Source of the DNA: Cryptomeria japonica
Lineage: Eukaryota; Streptophyta; Pinopsida; Cupressales; Cupressaceae
Assembly (NCBI RefSeq): GCF_030272615.1
Contig: NC_081413.1
Location: 103,004,239-103,068,238 of the forward strand
DNA: 64,000 bases
Reading direction: 5' to 3'
The translations under genes and the position numbers were made by a program. This document shows, in pieces, positions 22,075-32,319 of this stretch (position 1 is its first letter; every line of letters begins with the position of its first letter). The notes below the pieces were generated by a model that did not search any database, was not told where the DNA came from, and saw nothing but the letters and a program-made list of their open reading frames with translations.

Positions 22075-23370
22075 CTATGGACTGATGACTGGTTCTATTT
22101 TTGTAGCTTCTAATTCTTCTTTTGTAGTTTTGTACCTCATTTGTCCTATCTCATTAGGAGGGTTGGTAGGTGAAGAAATAGCTTGTGGCCTTTCTTCCTC
22201 CAGCCATCGTTCATAGTCTTCTTGTCTTTTTAGTCTGATTTCTTCTATTTCCTTTTGCATTCTGAGGCATATCAACTCTTGTGCATCATCTGTGATATCA
22301 CTGGATTCTTTAAGGGTTTCTATAGTAGATGTATCTAAGATGTGATCTGGACCCCATTCATACTCATTTGAATCAGTTTCTGAATCATCTACTTGTTGTC
22401 TGCTAGTATATGTGACTTGAACTTTTAGTGGTGCAAACAATTCTCTGATTTTGTATACTTTGTCTCTCATATCCTCTGGGACTTCTACTTCCTGTGGTAT
22501 TATAGCTGATATAACTGAAACTTGATTACCATCTATTTCCTCTCTCTGGGTGGGCAATTCTTTTTGTTCATTGTCACACTCTTCCTGAGTTTGTTGAGTA
22601 TTAAGTTCTTGTCTTGTTAAAGGTAGTACCTTTTTCTTCCACTTACATTGATGGTGAGACATGTGCTTCTGATCTGACTGCTTTCTTGGATCATATCCCA
22701 GTCCAACTTTATCATTGATGGACTTAGTTTGTAACTGAATAGGTTCAACAATACATTTTTGATGTTTGCCAAGAGGACCAGTACTTGAATATCCCATGCG
22801 TTGAAGCATCTTATAGCCTGGACCATATTGTGTTGGGGAAATCTCACAATGGTGTATTTCTTTGTTTGCACTGTCTTCTTTGAAAAGTGATTTGAGAACA
22901 TCATCTCCTTCTATTTCACCTGCAAGAGAAGTAGAGGACTGTATAAAGGTGCCATCATAAATGACTTTTGAAGTTGAAATTTGTGGCTTCATAACCTCTG
23001 ACGATTTTCTAGACTGTCTTGGTGATGGAGGAAAAGGCATTAGTGAGAGTATAGGCTCTATCTTGTATCCATCCATGCCAGTGTTTGTAATTTTCAATTT
23101 CTTTTGTAAATCTTTCAGCAAAGATTCTGAACTTTCAGCTGTGGAGGCTGCTCTATTATGATGAACAAAAGCATCAGCACTCTGCGTTAATGCATTGCAG
23201 GTATAGCTTGTATTAGCAGGAATACTGACTTCAACTCCATTATAAGGAAACTTCAGGCATTGATGATACGTAGATGGTATTGCATTCATTTCATGAATCC
23301 ATGGCCTACCTAGTAAGATGTTGTATGAAAGATGAAGATCCAGGACTTGAAAAATGACATCTCTTTCCAC
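22075..23370 (-). CDS. GYB pol spacer: protease end, G-patch-like domain, charged tail
   Basis: An uninterrupted frame of 431 codons, the longest in the window. Residues 1-55 hold the end of the retropepsin ([14 protein letters not shown], then [16 protein letters not shown]). Residues about 172-218 (22717-22857) fit a G-patch: GPGYKMLQRMGY, then GPLGKHQ...IVEPIQ and a closing VGLGYDP, with the conserved Gly positions. Residues 330-400 are charged and probably helical (MQKEIEEIRLKRQEDYERW). GYD repeats the same layout at 57848-59125 with several stops. G-patches bind RNA or activate DEAH-box helicases in cellular proteins; the role here is inferred only from the family. It is a segment of a broken polyprotein, not a free gene. 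Confidence 0.75.
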   Translation of the reverse strand: MERDVIFQVLDLHLSYNILLGRPWIHEMNAIPSTYHQCLKFPYNGVEVSIPANTSYTCNALTQSADAFVHHNRAASTAESSESLLKDLQKKLKITNTGMDGYKIEPILSLMPFPPSPRQSRKSSEVMKPQISTSKVIYDGTFIQSSTSLAGEIEGDDVLKSLFKEDSANKEIHHCEISPTQYGPGYKMLQRMGYSSTGPLGKHQKCIVEPIQLQTKSINDKVGLGYDPRKQSDQKHMSHHQCKWKKKVLPLTRQELNTQQTQEECDNEQKELPTQREEIDGNQVSVISAIIPQEVEVPEDMRDKVYKIRELFAPLKVQVTYTSRQQVDDSETDSNEYEWGPDHILDTSTIETLKESSDITDDAQELICLRMQKEIEEIRLKRQEDYERWLEEERPQAISSPTNPPNEIGQMRYKTTKEELEATKIEPVISP

Positions 23371-24252
23371 AGGTCCTACTCTGATTGGTAATAGTACTAG
23401 ACCCTTAGAATTTCTTTCTTCTTCATCATAAGCCTTGATTGTTATCTTCTTTATTGGATCAATAACATTTTTAGAAAATCCCAGCTATGTTAGTAGATTA
23501 TAGGTAGAGATATTCAACCCAGCACCTCCATCTATCAAAACACATTTAACTCGGTGCTTATGGATCATGACTTCAATGTGTAATGGCTGGTTATGTGGGT
23601 GACTCAGTGAGTTATTATCTTCTTCAGAGAAAGTGAGATAATGAGGTGAGGTGAGGTGACCCACCATAGATTGAAACCGATCTACGTCTAAATCTTTAGG
23701 GACACTGGTGGTAAGTAAAGCTTTGTCGAGGACCTCTCTATGAGAAGAAGAGATCTTAAGAAGTTCCAAAATGGAGATTTGAGCATTGGTTCTCTTCAAT
23801 TGTTTGACAATACTATAACCAGGAGAAGACGATGAAGCCAGTTGTTTTGATTTGGCCATGATTGTGTATGTTTGTCTATTTGGTAGGTTTGATGTTGTTT
23901 GATCAAAAGTTGAAGAACTGGCTCCTGGGAGAGTGATCTTCCTTTGAGCGCGAGTCATGGAATTAGTATCTTGTGCTTGATTTTGGTGGTTTGGGACTAT
24001 GATCACATTGCAATATTCAGCTTGAGAAGATTCAATCATGTTGATCACATTATCATTGTTAGTGTAAGTATAATTGACTCTAGCTCCTCCCTTGGATTTT
24101 GAGGAATCTCCTTGTTCATAAGTGGGTAAGGGATCTTTAAAGGCCTTATGATTAGCATTAGTTGCATGATTTCCAACAATGATCTTGCTTGCGTCAATGA
24201 GATCTTGGATTTCATGTTGAAGTTTCATGTAATGGTTTATGTTATGTCACTT
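23371..24252 (-). pseudogene. GYB gag C-terminus and protease core
   Basis: It starts just after a zinc-finger-like block (YCGYHQNK then HN and HY, about 24225-24275). That block resembles the Tat gag pattern CX2HX4H but ends in Tyr where the last Cys is expected. A low-complexity linker follows, and near 23500-23540 the retropepsin core VLIDGGAGLNI. The catalytic triad is DGG rather than DSG or DTG, a form common in Tat-type elements. There is a TGA within the finger (near 24246) and another stop near 23484. The frame continues into the 22075-23370 segment. GYD has VLIDGGIGLNM at the same place. Confidence 0.8.
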
Positions 24253-25758
24253 ATTCTGATGGTAGCCACAGTATTCATTTTCTCTCCACCATTTGGGCCT
24301 AATTTCTTGGTCACATGGTCTAGAATTGTCTGGCAGTGTTATCAGATTATTTGCTAATAAAGTTTTAAAAGCCAATTCATATGATTCATCTAGAGGAGTA
24401 AAATCATGCTTAGGCTTTGAAAGCCAAGGTTTTTATTTAAACCATTCTCTTGTTTTCTTTGGGGGATTCTCTGTTGTAGTTTCAGCTGCCTTGAGTGCTT
24501 GCGTGCCACTGGCCAAGTTAAATATTGTGGATTTTGTTTTTGCTTGGACAGTATCTACCACTCCATCATTAATGACATTCTTGTTTCTATCTTTGCCATA
24601 TTTCCAGTATTTACTCTTTTCTTTAGAGCTAGAACCTTGCAATGTTTCTTTCCAAAGTGATATATCTCCTTTTTTGATAAGCACGTCTTCCATTCTGAGG
24701 GTGTTATCTACCATTTTTTTGAATGAAGGGTGTACTTGCATTTGGACATTGTATTTCACTTTAGGGACTATGTTGTTGACAAAGATATCCATTTTCTCAA
24801 GATCTGGGATAGTCTGTGAATATCTAGAGAACATCTTTCTCCATCATTGGAGGAAGGTGAGAAAGGGTTCTCCTATCTTTTGTTTGGTATTGCAAAGTTC
24901 TATCATAGTGACTGGGTGATGAATTTTGTATGAGTATTGTTGTAAAAATAGTTGGATTAGTTCTTCAAATTTTTTTATCCCTTTGGGTAGGCTTGCGAAC
25001 CATTCCATTGTTTGACCCCCTAAACTCCTTGGGAAAAGGCGCATGAGGTACGTTTGATCATGCATGAACTCCATACAAGCAGCACAAAACTCTCTGACAT
25101 GATCTTGAGGAACTGAGGTACCATCATATTTGTCAAATTTTGGGATCTCAACTTGTGAAGGAAATGGAGACATGTAAAGGTTTTTGTCAAATGGGAATGG
25201 GCATATTGTGTCTAGAGAATATTGTTTTGGCATTTTATCTTTGTTTTCTATTCTTGTGACCGCAGTTTGTAATGCTTGCATTTGTTTGCTCATTTTTCCC
25301 CATGGTGTCTCTTCCTCTTTAGTGACGAGGGCCTCCACATTATAACCAGTAGGGAGTTTGGCACCTTGCTTTACTAATTCTAGGAAATAGTCTTCTTTTT
25401 CCCTAGCCATGATGACCTTCATCATTTTTCAAAATTGTTTGTCATTCTAACATCTATGTACTTCGACTTCATGAGGTTTAGGAAGCTCAGATTTAGTGGA
25501 TGAGGAATCACTGTCAGTGGCATGGCTGCTAAATTCATCGTGAGTGTCTCATTTATTAGCTTCTCTTTCTTGTCTTTCCCCAGACATGGTGGGAGATAGG
25601 GGCTGACCAAAGATTGATATGTCGTAAACTGGTATCTGTGATGAGGACAGTTTATTGTAAAAGGGGTCTTCCACAAAGAATGGATTGTCTTTTGACACAA
25701 AGGGCATTTCTTTTTCTTTGTCCTTTTTGTTGTGATAATTTATGGTTTGAACAGGCAT
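24253..25758 (-). pseudogene. GYB gag
   Basis: The start is the ATG at 25758 (MPVQTINYHNKKDK), chosen because GYD begins its gag with the similar MPTQTRSARKKSDR at 55443. An N-terminal segment with DNPFFVEDPF leads to the gag core (DKYDGTSVPQDHVREFC, EWFASLPKGI, FLQQYSYKI, about 24880-25140). A Lys-rich C-terminal part follows. Breaks include a frameshift near 25422, a TGA at about 24841-24843 where GYD has an Arg codon, and a stop near 24430. It would have formed the particle shell. Confidence 0.85.
24293..24919 (+). other. Antisense ORF over GYB gag (208 codons)
   Basis: An open frame on the strand opposite gag, rich in Leu, Phe and Ser. A matching open frame lies antisense to gag in GYD (56335-56886, minus strand), about three quarters identical by eye. 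Other antisense frames are also shared between the two copies (for example 22961-23161 and 58033-58233). The likeliest explanation is codon composition of the sense strand rather than a gene. It is listed only because antisense ORFs are known in some Tat-clade elements. Confidence 0.2.
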
Positions 25759-28128
25759 TTTGTAACCGACAGGACCGAGAGCGAGATGTGTTGCAGAAGT
25801 CAAGTTCAAATTATAGCTAGAAGTTTGTTTAACGTAGTGACTGAGAGAAGTGGCTTAAGATCTGTTCTAGTTTCAGGAATGATCTATCTTGTGTAAGACA
25901 TTATCCAAGTTAACTTAGGTTTGATAAGATGTTTGTTTGAACTAGCTTAAAGATGATCGAAAAAATTGTGCAACGCAACGACAGAGGTACACTATCATGG
26001 TTGTTTATGCTCAGGAGGATGATAACCAATATTAGGTTTGTTGTAGATTGTTTTAGACAGGTTTGACTATTCTGGACTGGCAAAAAATTAGAGACCCGTA
26101 CAATAGAATTTTTGAAACTATACGACAGTATAACAGGTTTAGGATGATGACAGTTCTATTTTGTACGAGTTGCTACCTAGTATTGTATGACAAATGGGTA
26201 GGTATCGGACGACAAATAATTATGTTCAGTTATGTCTCATATGACACAAGATTTAGCTTTGAACGATAGACTCCTAGGTTTCATACGATTGTTCACAGAG
26301 CAGAGACTAAAAATTCTGAGTTTTCCAATGGCTGAGTATGACAACTGAGTATGACCAATTCTGAGATGGACTAATTTTTGACCAGGATGGACTAGTTTTG
26401 ACATGGGCAGAGTTTATCACTGAGTTTGTTTGATCTTGTTTTCTTCAGTTTTAGTATTCTAGTTTTAATTTGAGGGATGAAAACACAGAAAACATGCAAG
26501 ATATATAATAGTTCAATCACAACACGCTAATCATATGGAAGTTGGCTTAGAGAAGAAAACCTTTGCTTGCTGACTTAGGTACACACCCAATAGCTAATTA
26601 GAATATGACCCCTAAGTCTCATGCAATGGATTTTCAATACCGTATTAGCCGACTCCAAATGCTAATGGGGGCATGATATGGCAAGTGTCTTGGAAGAGTT
26701 ACTATCTCTCTTGCACAAAGATTATCAACCTTTCGAAGGTGAATCAGGTAGCTTCTATCTTATAGTTCTTAGTCAGGAACTCCATTTGAAATTACCCATT
26801 GAAGTCACGCAAGCATGATTGAGGCCTATAGCCCAACAAGGTACCGAAACAAGTTGTAGTCACGTAAACATGATTGAGACCGTGAGGCCCTACAAAATGA
26901 TCGATATGAGAGATCTCAAAGAGAAAACTCAAATAATCCCATCCTCTGAGACTTTAATCACCAGAGGCCTATTTATTATAGTGAGTTGGAATGCTCAGGT
27001 CCAGCTGTACTCACTTGAGTCATTCTCACAGGGTGATTAGTTTTTCCCACTATGACAGGCCCCCTAAAGGTACACAAATCTCAAAACTTAGAAAAAAGCT
27101 TCGAGGGTCTAGATTTTTGATTGTCTGTAAAAGACAAGAGCATACTCTCCTACCTCTCAGATTTTTCTGAAAACATAAAAGATAGATTTATTCATTAACT
27201 AGATAGCAAGTTAGGTTCCTAAAAAAAATGAATTTAAAGAATACACTATGTTTGGTTGACTCTCTTTAGGCAACCTACAAAAACAATGTATTAGTAGTCA
27301 TGTTGTTTTTATTTTTTGACAAGTGTATGTTTGATTGATAAATTCTTTGATAAGCATCCTGCAAGAAACTGGTTAGGCTGTAAAAATATCAAGCAGACAG
27401 AAGATGATTCAGGGTTAGTGTCAGTATCATCAAAATTTAATTCAAGAAAAGCCCTGAAAAGTAATTTGTTTTTCAACAAATCCTAATCTAACTCCTCCAA
27501 CTTGCAAGAAATTGTTAGAAACTTGCAAGAAGAAAAAGTTAGTGAAATATCACATCTCTTGGTGGGCTTACACAAGCCTAATTTCAAATCTTGGTTACAA
27601 ATTTTTCACTCCTAATGCTGAAATGCCCTGAAATTTGACTAAGTCTGAAATTTGGAGGATCCTCCAAAAACTAGATTTTGCATTATAACTCCTGGAGGTC
27701 CGAAACCCCTCTCAAACATCCTGACAATATATATGGAATATTGCTTATACTTAAATGTTATATTCCGTATATATTGACCTTCCACAAGCCTTATTTCAAG
27801 AAAAATCCTAAACAAAAACTCTTTGTTTTTCATACGACAAAACAGTAACTCGTACGAGTATTCTCACCAAACTGAATGATGAAAAAAGTGACAAATCAGT
27901 TACTCATGCGACAAAAGATTTATGCTCGCACGATAGAGGATTTATGCTCGTACAACAGATGATTTCAGTTCGTACGAGACATGCAGTTTGTCATTTCAGC
28001 ATGTGAGAAATGTCGTACGAGATTACGCAGAGGCTGTACGATCGAAAATCTGAAAAGTAAAAAAAAAAACCTGAAAAACAACAAAAATAAAATGTTAGTC
28101 TTGGAGGCCGAAAAAAAGTAGTCTTCTA
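25759..28128 (-). other. GYB long untranslated leader with motif arrays
   Basis: About 2.4 kb lies between the primer-binding site and gag. Two clusters of short motifs related to TCGTACGA, spaced mostly 20-29 bases, occur at 26095-26290 and 27828-28045. The leader of GYD (53367-55442) has two corresponding clusters. Between them sits a shared antisense ORF. No sense ORF with family similarity is visible. A 5' leader of this size may hold packaging or translation signals, but no specific signal can be assigned. Confidence 0.7.
26819..27040 (+). other. Antisense ORF in GYB leader (73 codons)
   Basis: This frame runs opposite to the element. Its translation (starting MRPIAQQGTETSCSHVNMIE) differs from the frame at 53952-54188 in the leader of GYD at 12 of 73 positions by eye. 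No known domain is recognised. It may be chance conservation of related DNA. Some Tat elements (Grande, Retand) do have antisense ORFs, though these are usually located 3' of pol rather than in the leader. Confidence 0.3.
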
Positions 28129-28144
28129 CCCCACGGTGGTGCCA
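28129..28144 (-). other. GYB primer-binding site (not initiator Met)
   Basis: The minus strand reads TGGCACCACCGTGGGG, four or five bases after the LTR end. It is not the Met-tRNA type used by the other elements here. The GYD site at the same place (53349-53366) begins TGGTGCCCACCATGGGG. The exact tRNA cannot be named from the sequence; Tat-clade elements commonly use other tRNAs. Confidence 0.7.
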
Positions 28145-28148
28145 AAAA

Positions 28149-29190
28149 TGTGTGTGTGAAAAGTGGACCTATATCTGTAATACACAACACTTCAATCAAG
28201 TCATTACATGCATGGTTAGATGAATATAAACATGAATATGAAAACCATAACAAATCGACCCATTGCCTTCTAAAAGATGCGAGTATAAGATTACTCTCAG
28301 ATTTGTATAAGCAATCCAGTGACTAGACAACACCAAGATGAAGGATTTTAATCTATATGATCATGATATTAATGCTAGATGGATGCAAGATTAATCTAAC
28401 AAGATTTAAGCAATAAATGAGATAAATGATCTAAATATGTAAGCAATATTCTCAATGAACCTAGAGCAAAATCAACATAATAACAATATATTCTCTAGGA
28501 TCTTTGAATGAGAGATGAAAGCCTGAATTTATAGAAAATTCAGAAAGAAACCAAAGGCTGAGATCAAATGATGATGAGCGGTCAAGATTTTCCAAGAGGA
28601 AGCACAATCCAGGTGAATTGATGTGATTGGATGCTTTTCTCAGTTTTAAAGGAAATTGAACTAAAATTAAGATTAAATCAAGAAAAACCGATTTATTCTC
28701 TATTTCATTCAATTTTAATATTTAATTGTTTTAATTGCTTTTTTGAGATTATTTATCATTTTTTAATTTGTTTCTTCAAGATTATCTCCAATTGATTTCT
28801 TTTCTCAATTTTTAATTCTTTTTTGGCAATTAATTCCTTTTTTGATTTATTTCCTTTTTTGAAGATTTGTGCTCATAATTTCCAATTCCTCTTTCTTGAT
28901 TTGTTTCCTTTTTTGAATATTTATGGCAAATTGATCTATTTAATTAAATAAGCAAAATATATTTAATTAAAATAAATAGGATAATTGTTTTAAATAATTT
29001 TCTTGGAATGATTTAATTAATTAAATAAATATTTAACTAATAGTGATTGATTAATTTTGCCATGTGACATTTGATGATTTTAGAATTAATTGTGTGCTCA
29101 AGATTTATTTAATTGCCTTTGGTTAGGACCTTGGTGACATTGTCAAGATTAGGGGCTCATGGTTTAGATGACCATTTTTAGGGTATTACA
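28149..29190 (-). repeat. GYB 5' LTR
   Basis: On the minus strand it starts TGTAATACCC at 29190 and ends CACACACA near 28149, about 1.04 kb. The start matches the GYD LTR start at 52135, and the following 100 bases are clearly related. The bases just outside (29191-29195, TCAAT) should be the target duplication; its partner is outside the window. Confidence 0.88.
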
Positions 29191-29210
29191 TCAATAACCT
29201 GCAACTTGAT

Positions 29211-29220
29211 GCTCCCCCTG
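29211..29220 (-). other. COP3 polypurine tract
   Basis: The minus strand reads CAGGGGGAGC downstream of the pol stop. Its position resembles the COP2 tract CAAAGGGGGAGAT. About 20 further bases separate it from the GYB insertion at 29190, and they do not match the COP3 LTR start, so it may be an upstream copy of the tract. Confidence 0.55.
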
Positions 29221-29299
29221 TGGAATAACTCCACTTCTACACCAATCTTGCTGTAAAAGTTTGTAAGTAGTTCCAGGACTGATGTAATCTACATCATTC

Positions 29300-32200
29300 T
29301 CAACTAACCTCATGAAGGGGTACAACCCCTAGCTGACTTCTAAGATACTCAAAAGTAGTCTTAGGCAGAGGTTTAATAAAGATATTTGCAAGCTACTCCT
29401 TGGTAGAAACATGCTCCAAGATCACATCTTTACTCTACACTTTTTCCCTTAAGAAATGATACTTCGATTCAATATGCTTGGTTCATGCATGCAAAATAGG
29501 GTTCTTGGAAATATTTATGGCACTTTATCACATAAGATCTTTGCAGGTACTGAAATCTTCATCTTAAAACCTTCCAAAATGTGCCTTATCCAAATAGCCT
29601 GGGTACAATTCATGTAAGCTGCAACATACTCAGCTTCAGCAGTAGATTGTGATGTACAACTCTGCTTCATACTACTCCATGAAACAATTCTTCCTCCAAG
29701 GAAAAATGCTCCACCGGTTGTGCTTTTCCTGTCATCAACATTTCCTACCCAATCTGCATCTGTATACACCTTCAAGTCAAATTTTCCTCCATATGGATAC
29801 CATAATCCATAGTCAACAGTACCTTTCAAATATCTAAAAATCCTCTTAGTTGCTATCAAATGTGTTTCCTTAACTAGGATTCTTCTAGAATCTAGCAACT
29901 AGGCCAACTACATGAGCTATATCCGGTCTGTAGTGAACAACATAGTGCAATTTTCCAATCATTGACCTGTATTCCTTCTCATCAACAGATGTGGATTCAT
30001 CTTCCTTAGACAACTTACAACCTGTAACCATTGGTGTCCCAACTGGTTTACAGTCACTCATATCAAATATCTTCAAGACCTCTTTCACATACTTAGACTG
30101 TGTGATGAAAATACCATCCTTCATTTGCTGTATTTGCAAGCCTATGAAATTTTTTATTTCACCCACTAGAGACATTTAATACTCATTTTTCATTTCATCT
30201 ACAAAATCATTGTTCATGTCATCATTACCTCCAAATATGATATCATCTACAAATACTTCGCTGACCAGTATTTTATCTCCTTCAGATATGAGATATATGT
30301 TGCTATCTTCACTGGTTCTCAAAAAACCTATCTTCATTAGATGTATATGAATCCTTTCATACCATGCTCTTGATGCCTTCTTTAATCCATATAAATCCTT
30401 ATGCAATCTGCATACCATGTCTTTCCCATGAGTCAAAGCATAACCATCTAGCTATTTAATGTATACTTCTTCTTCCAGTATCCCATTCAACAATGTTGAC
30501 TTAACATCCATCTAGTATACCTTGAATTTTTTATGTGCTGCGAATGCAAGTAAAGTTATGACACCTTCCAGTCTTGCCACTAGTGCAAAAGTCTCACCAT
30601 AATCTTCTCCTTCCTCTTGTGCATAACCTTTGCAAACCAACCTAGCTTTGTTGTGAACTACAACACCATTTTCATTCAACTTGTTCCTGAATACCCACTT
30701 AGTACCTATCACATTTTTATTTACTGGTTGGGGTACTAGGGTCCATGTATTGTTCTTCTCAATTTGATCTAGTTCCTCCTCCATTGCTTTAACCCAATGA
30801 TCATCACCAAATGCTTCCTTAGCAGTTCTTGGTTCAATAGTGGAGATCATGCGGGAATTATCTCTAATTCTTCTTCTGGTTTGTACTCCAGCATCCTTAT
30901 CTCCAATAATCTGCTCAGGATTGTGATTGAGTCTTAGATATCTCAGAATAACATGATCATTATCTTCAGGTTCATCTTCTTCATTATCATCATCTTCTTC
31001 TGAATTTATCTATTCTGATTGAACTGGTACATCAGTATTTTCTTTATTGGTTTCAGGTTTCACAGTTTTTGGTTCCAAAAACAAAATGCAAGGATCTTCA
31101 TCATTTTTCTCCAAATTGGTTTCCTCTAAGACTTCGGGATATTTATCCACTCAAACATCAGCACTCTTAATAATTCTCTGTGTCTGATTGTTAAAACACT
31201 TATAGGCCTTACTCTTGGTGGAATAACCAAGAAATATACCTTCATCACTTTTAGCCTCAAGTTTGCTAACATAATCACCTCTCTTAATAAAAAATTTACT
31301 TCCAAATATCTTGAAATAGATAAAATTAGGTGATCTTCCATACCAGTATTCATAAGGAGTCTTGTCCTTACCTCTCTTTACCAGAATGCAATTCATAGCG
31401 TAAACAGTTGTGCTGATAGCTTCTGCAAAAAATGTTTTCTACACCTCCTTGTATCAACATCGTCCTAGCAGCGTCAACAACTGATCGGTTGATTCTCTCT
31501 GTGATACCATTCTATTATGGTGTGCTCAATGCAGAAAGCTATCATTTGATACCATTTTCTTCAAAATATCTATTGAATTCCTCATAAGTAAATTCACCAC
31601 CTTGATCAATCCTCAGACACTTTATCTTCTTACCGCTCTCCTTCTTAGCTAAGGCCCTGAATGCCTTGAACTTACTAAAAGATTTAGTCTTATCCTTCAA
31701 GAATGTGACCCACATCATCCTTGAGCAATCATCAGTGAAGACCATAAAATATCTATCACCTTGAATACTTTTTATCCTTATTGGTACACAAAGATCTGTA
31801 TGAACCAAAACTAACAGATGTTCCGCTGAAAAATATTTTCTCTTGAAAGTTGAGGATGTCATCTTTCCCAACTAATATTCCTTACATAGAGCATTAACTG
31901 GTTTGTCCATCTGAGAAAAACCTCTCACTGTCTTGGACTTACTCACTTTAACAATGTTATAAAAGTTTATATGAAAAAATCTCCTATGCTAAAGCAAACT
32001 ATCATCTATCTTTGCTATTAAATAGTTTCTAACTTTAGGATTAAGGTGAAATAGGTTACCTTTAGTTTGCTTCTTAGTTGCAATCAGTTCACCTTTGCTC
32101 CCATAGATTTTGTGCATACCATTCTTAAACTCCAATGGGTATCCTTTGTCATTGAGTTGTGCCACACTCAATAGATTGTGTTTTAAACCTTCAAGCTAGT

Positions 32201-32319
32201 ACACATCATTTGCACTTCTCTTTCCATTAAGAGAAATGGTTTCCTTACCTTTATCCATATAGGGTGAGTCATTACCAAATCTTATAGCTCTACCATCAAA
32301 TTCCTTCAAAGAAAGAAAT
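29300..32319 (-). pseudogene. COP3 pol: integrase, reverse transcriptase, RNase H
   Basis: The C-terminus is YLRSQLGVVPLHEVS with a TGA at 29300-29302. RNase H covers 29310-29900 (DADWVGNVDDRKSTTGGAFF near 29710-29770). RT covers 29885-30850, with the catalytic FVDDIIFGGNDD near 30215-30250 and QPVNKNVIGTKWVFRNKLNE near 30680-30740. The integrase and its tail are at 31126-32170 (HTDLC, RIDQGGE, and the downstream GIFLGYSTKSKAYKC). About ten stops and frameshifts break it. It joins at 32319 to the protease piece beginning at 44454. Confidence 0.88.
32315..32319. repeat. GYC target-site duplication, left copy (GAAAT)
   Basis: GAAAT precedes the GYC 5' LTR and is repeated at 44449-44453 after the 3' LTR. 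The COP3 protease reading is continuous across the two flanks. Confidence 0.93.

Larger units (their letters stand above)
20601..29190 (-). mobile_element. GYB, Tat-like Ty3/gypsy element, 5' part
   Basis: A minus-strand element in the order LTR (28149-29190), primer-binding site, 2.4 kb leader, gag, protease, long spacer with a G-patch-like domain, and RT truncated at 20601. The RT block MDGFSGYNQIKIAPEDQEK and the gag motif YCGYHQNK place it in the Athila/Tat branch, closest to Tat. GYD (52135-64000, plus strand) is a sister copy and serves as the guide for starts and domain limits. GYB is the better preserved of the two. Its RNase H, integrase and 3' LTR lie on the far side of the GYA-family insertion, outside the window. 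Confidence 0.88.

Noticed and set aside
22961-23161. Antisense frame shared with 58033-58233 in GYD
   Set aside because: It shadows the conserved sense spacer; the similarity follows from sense homology.
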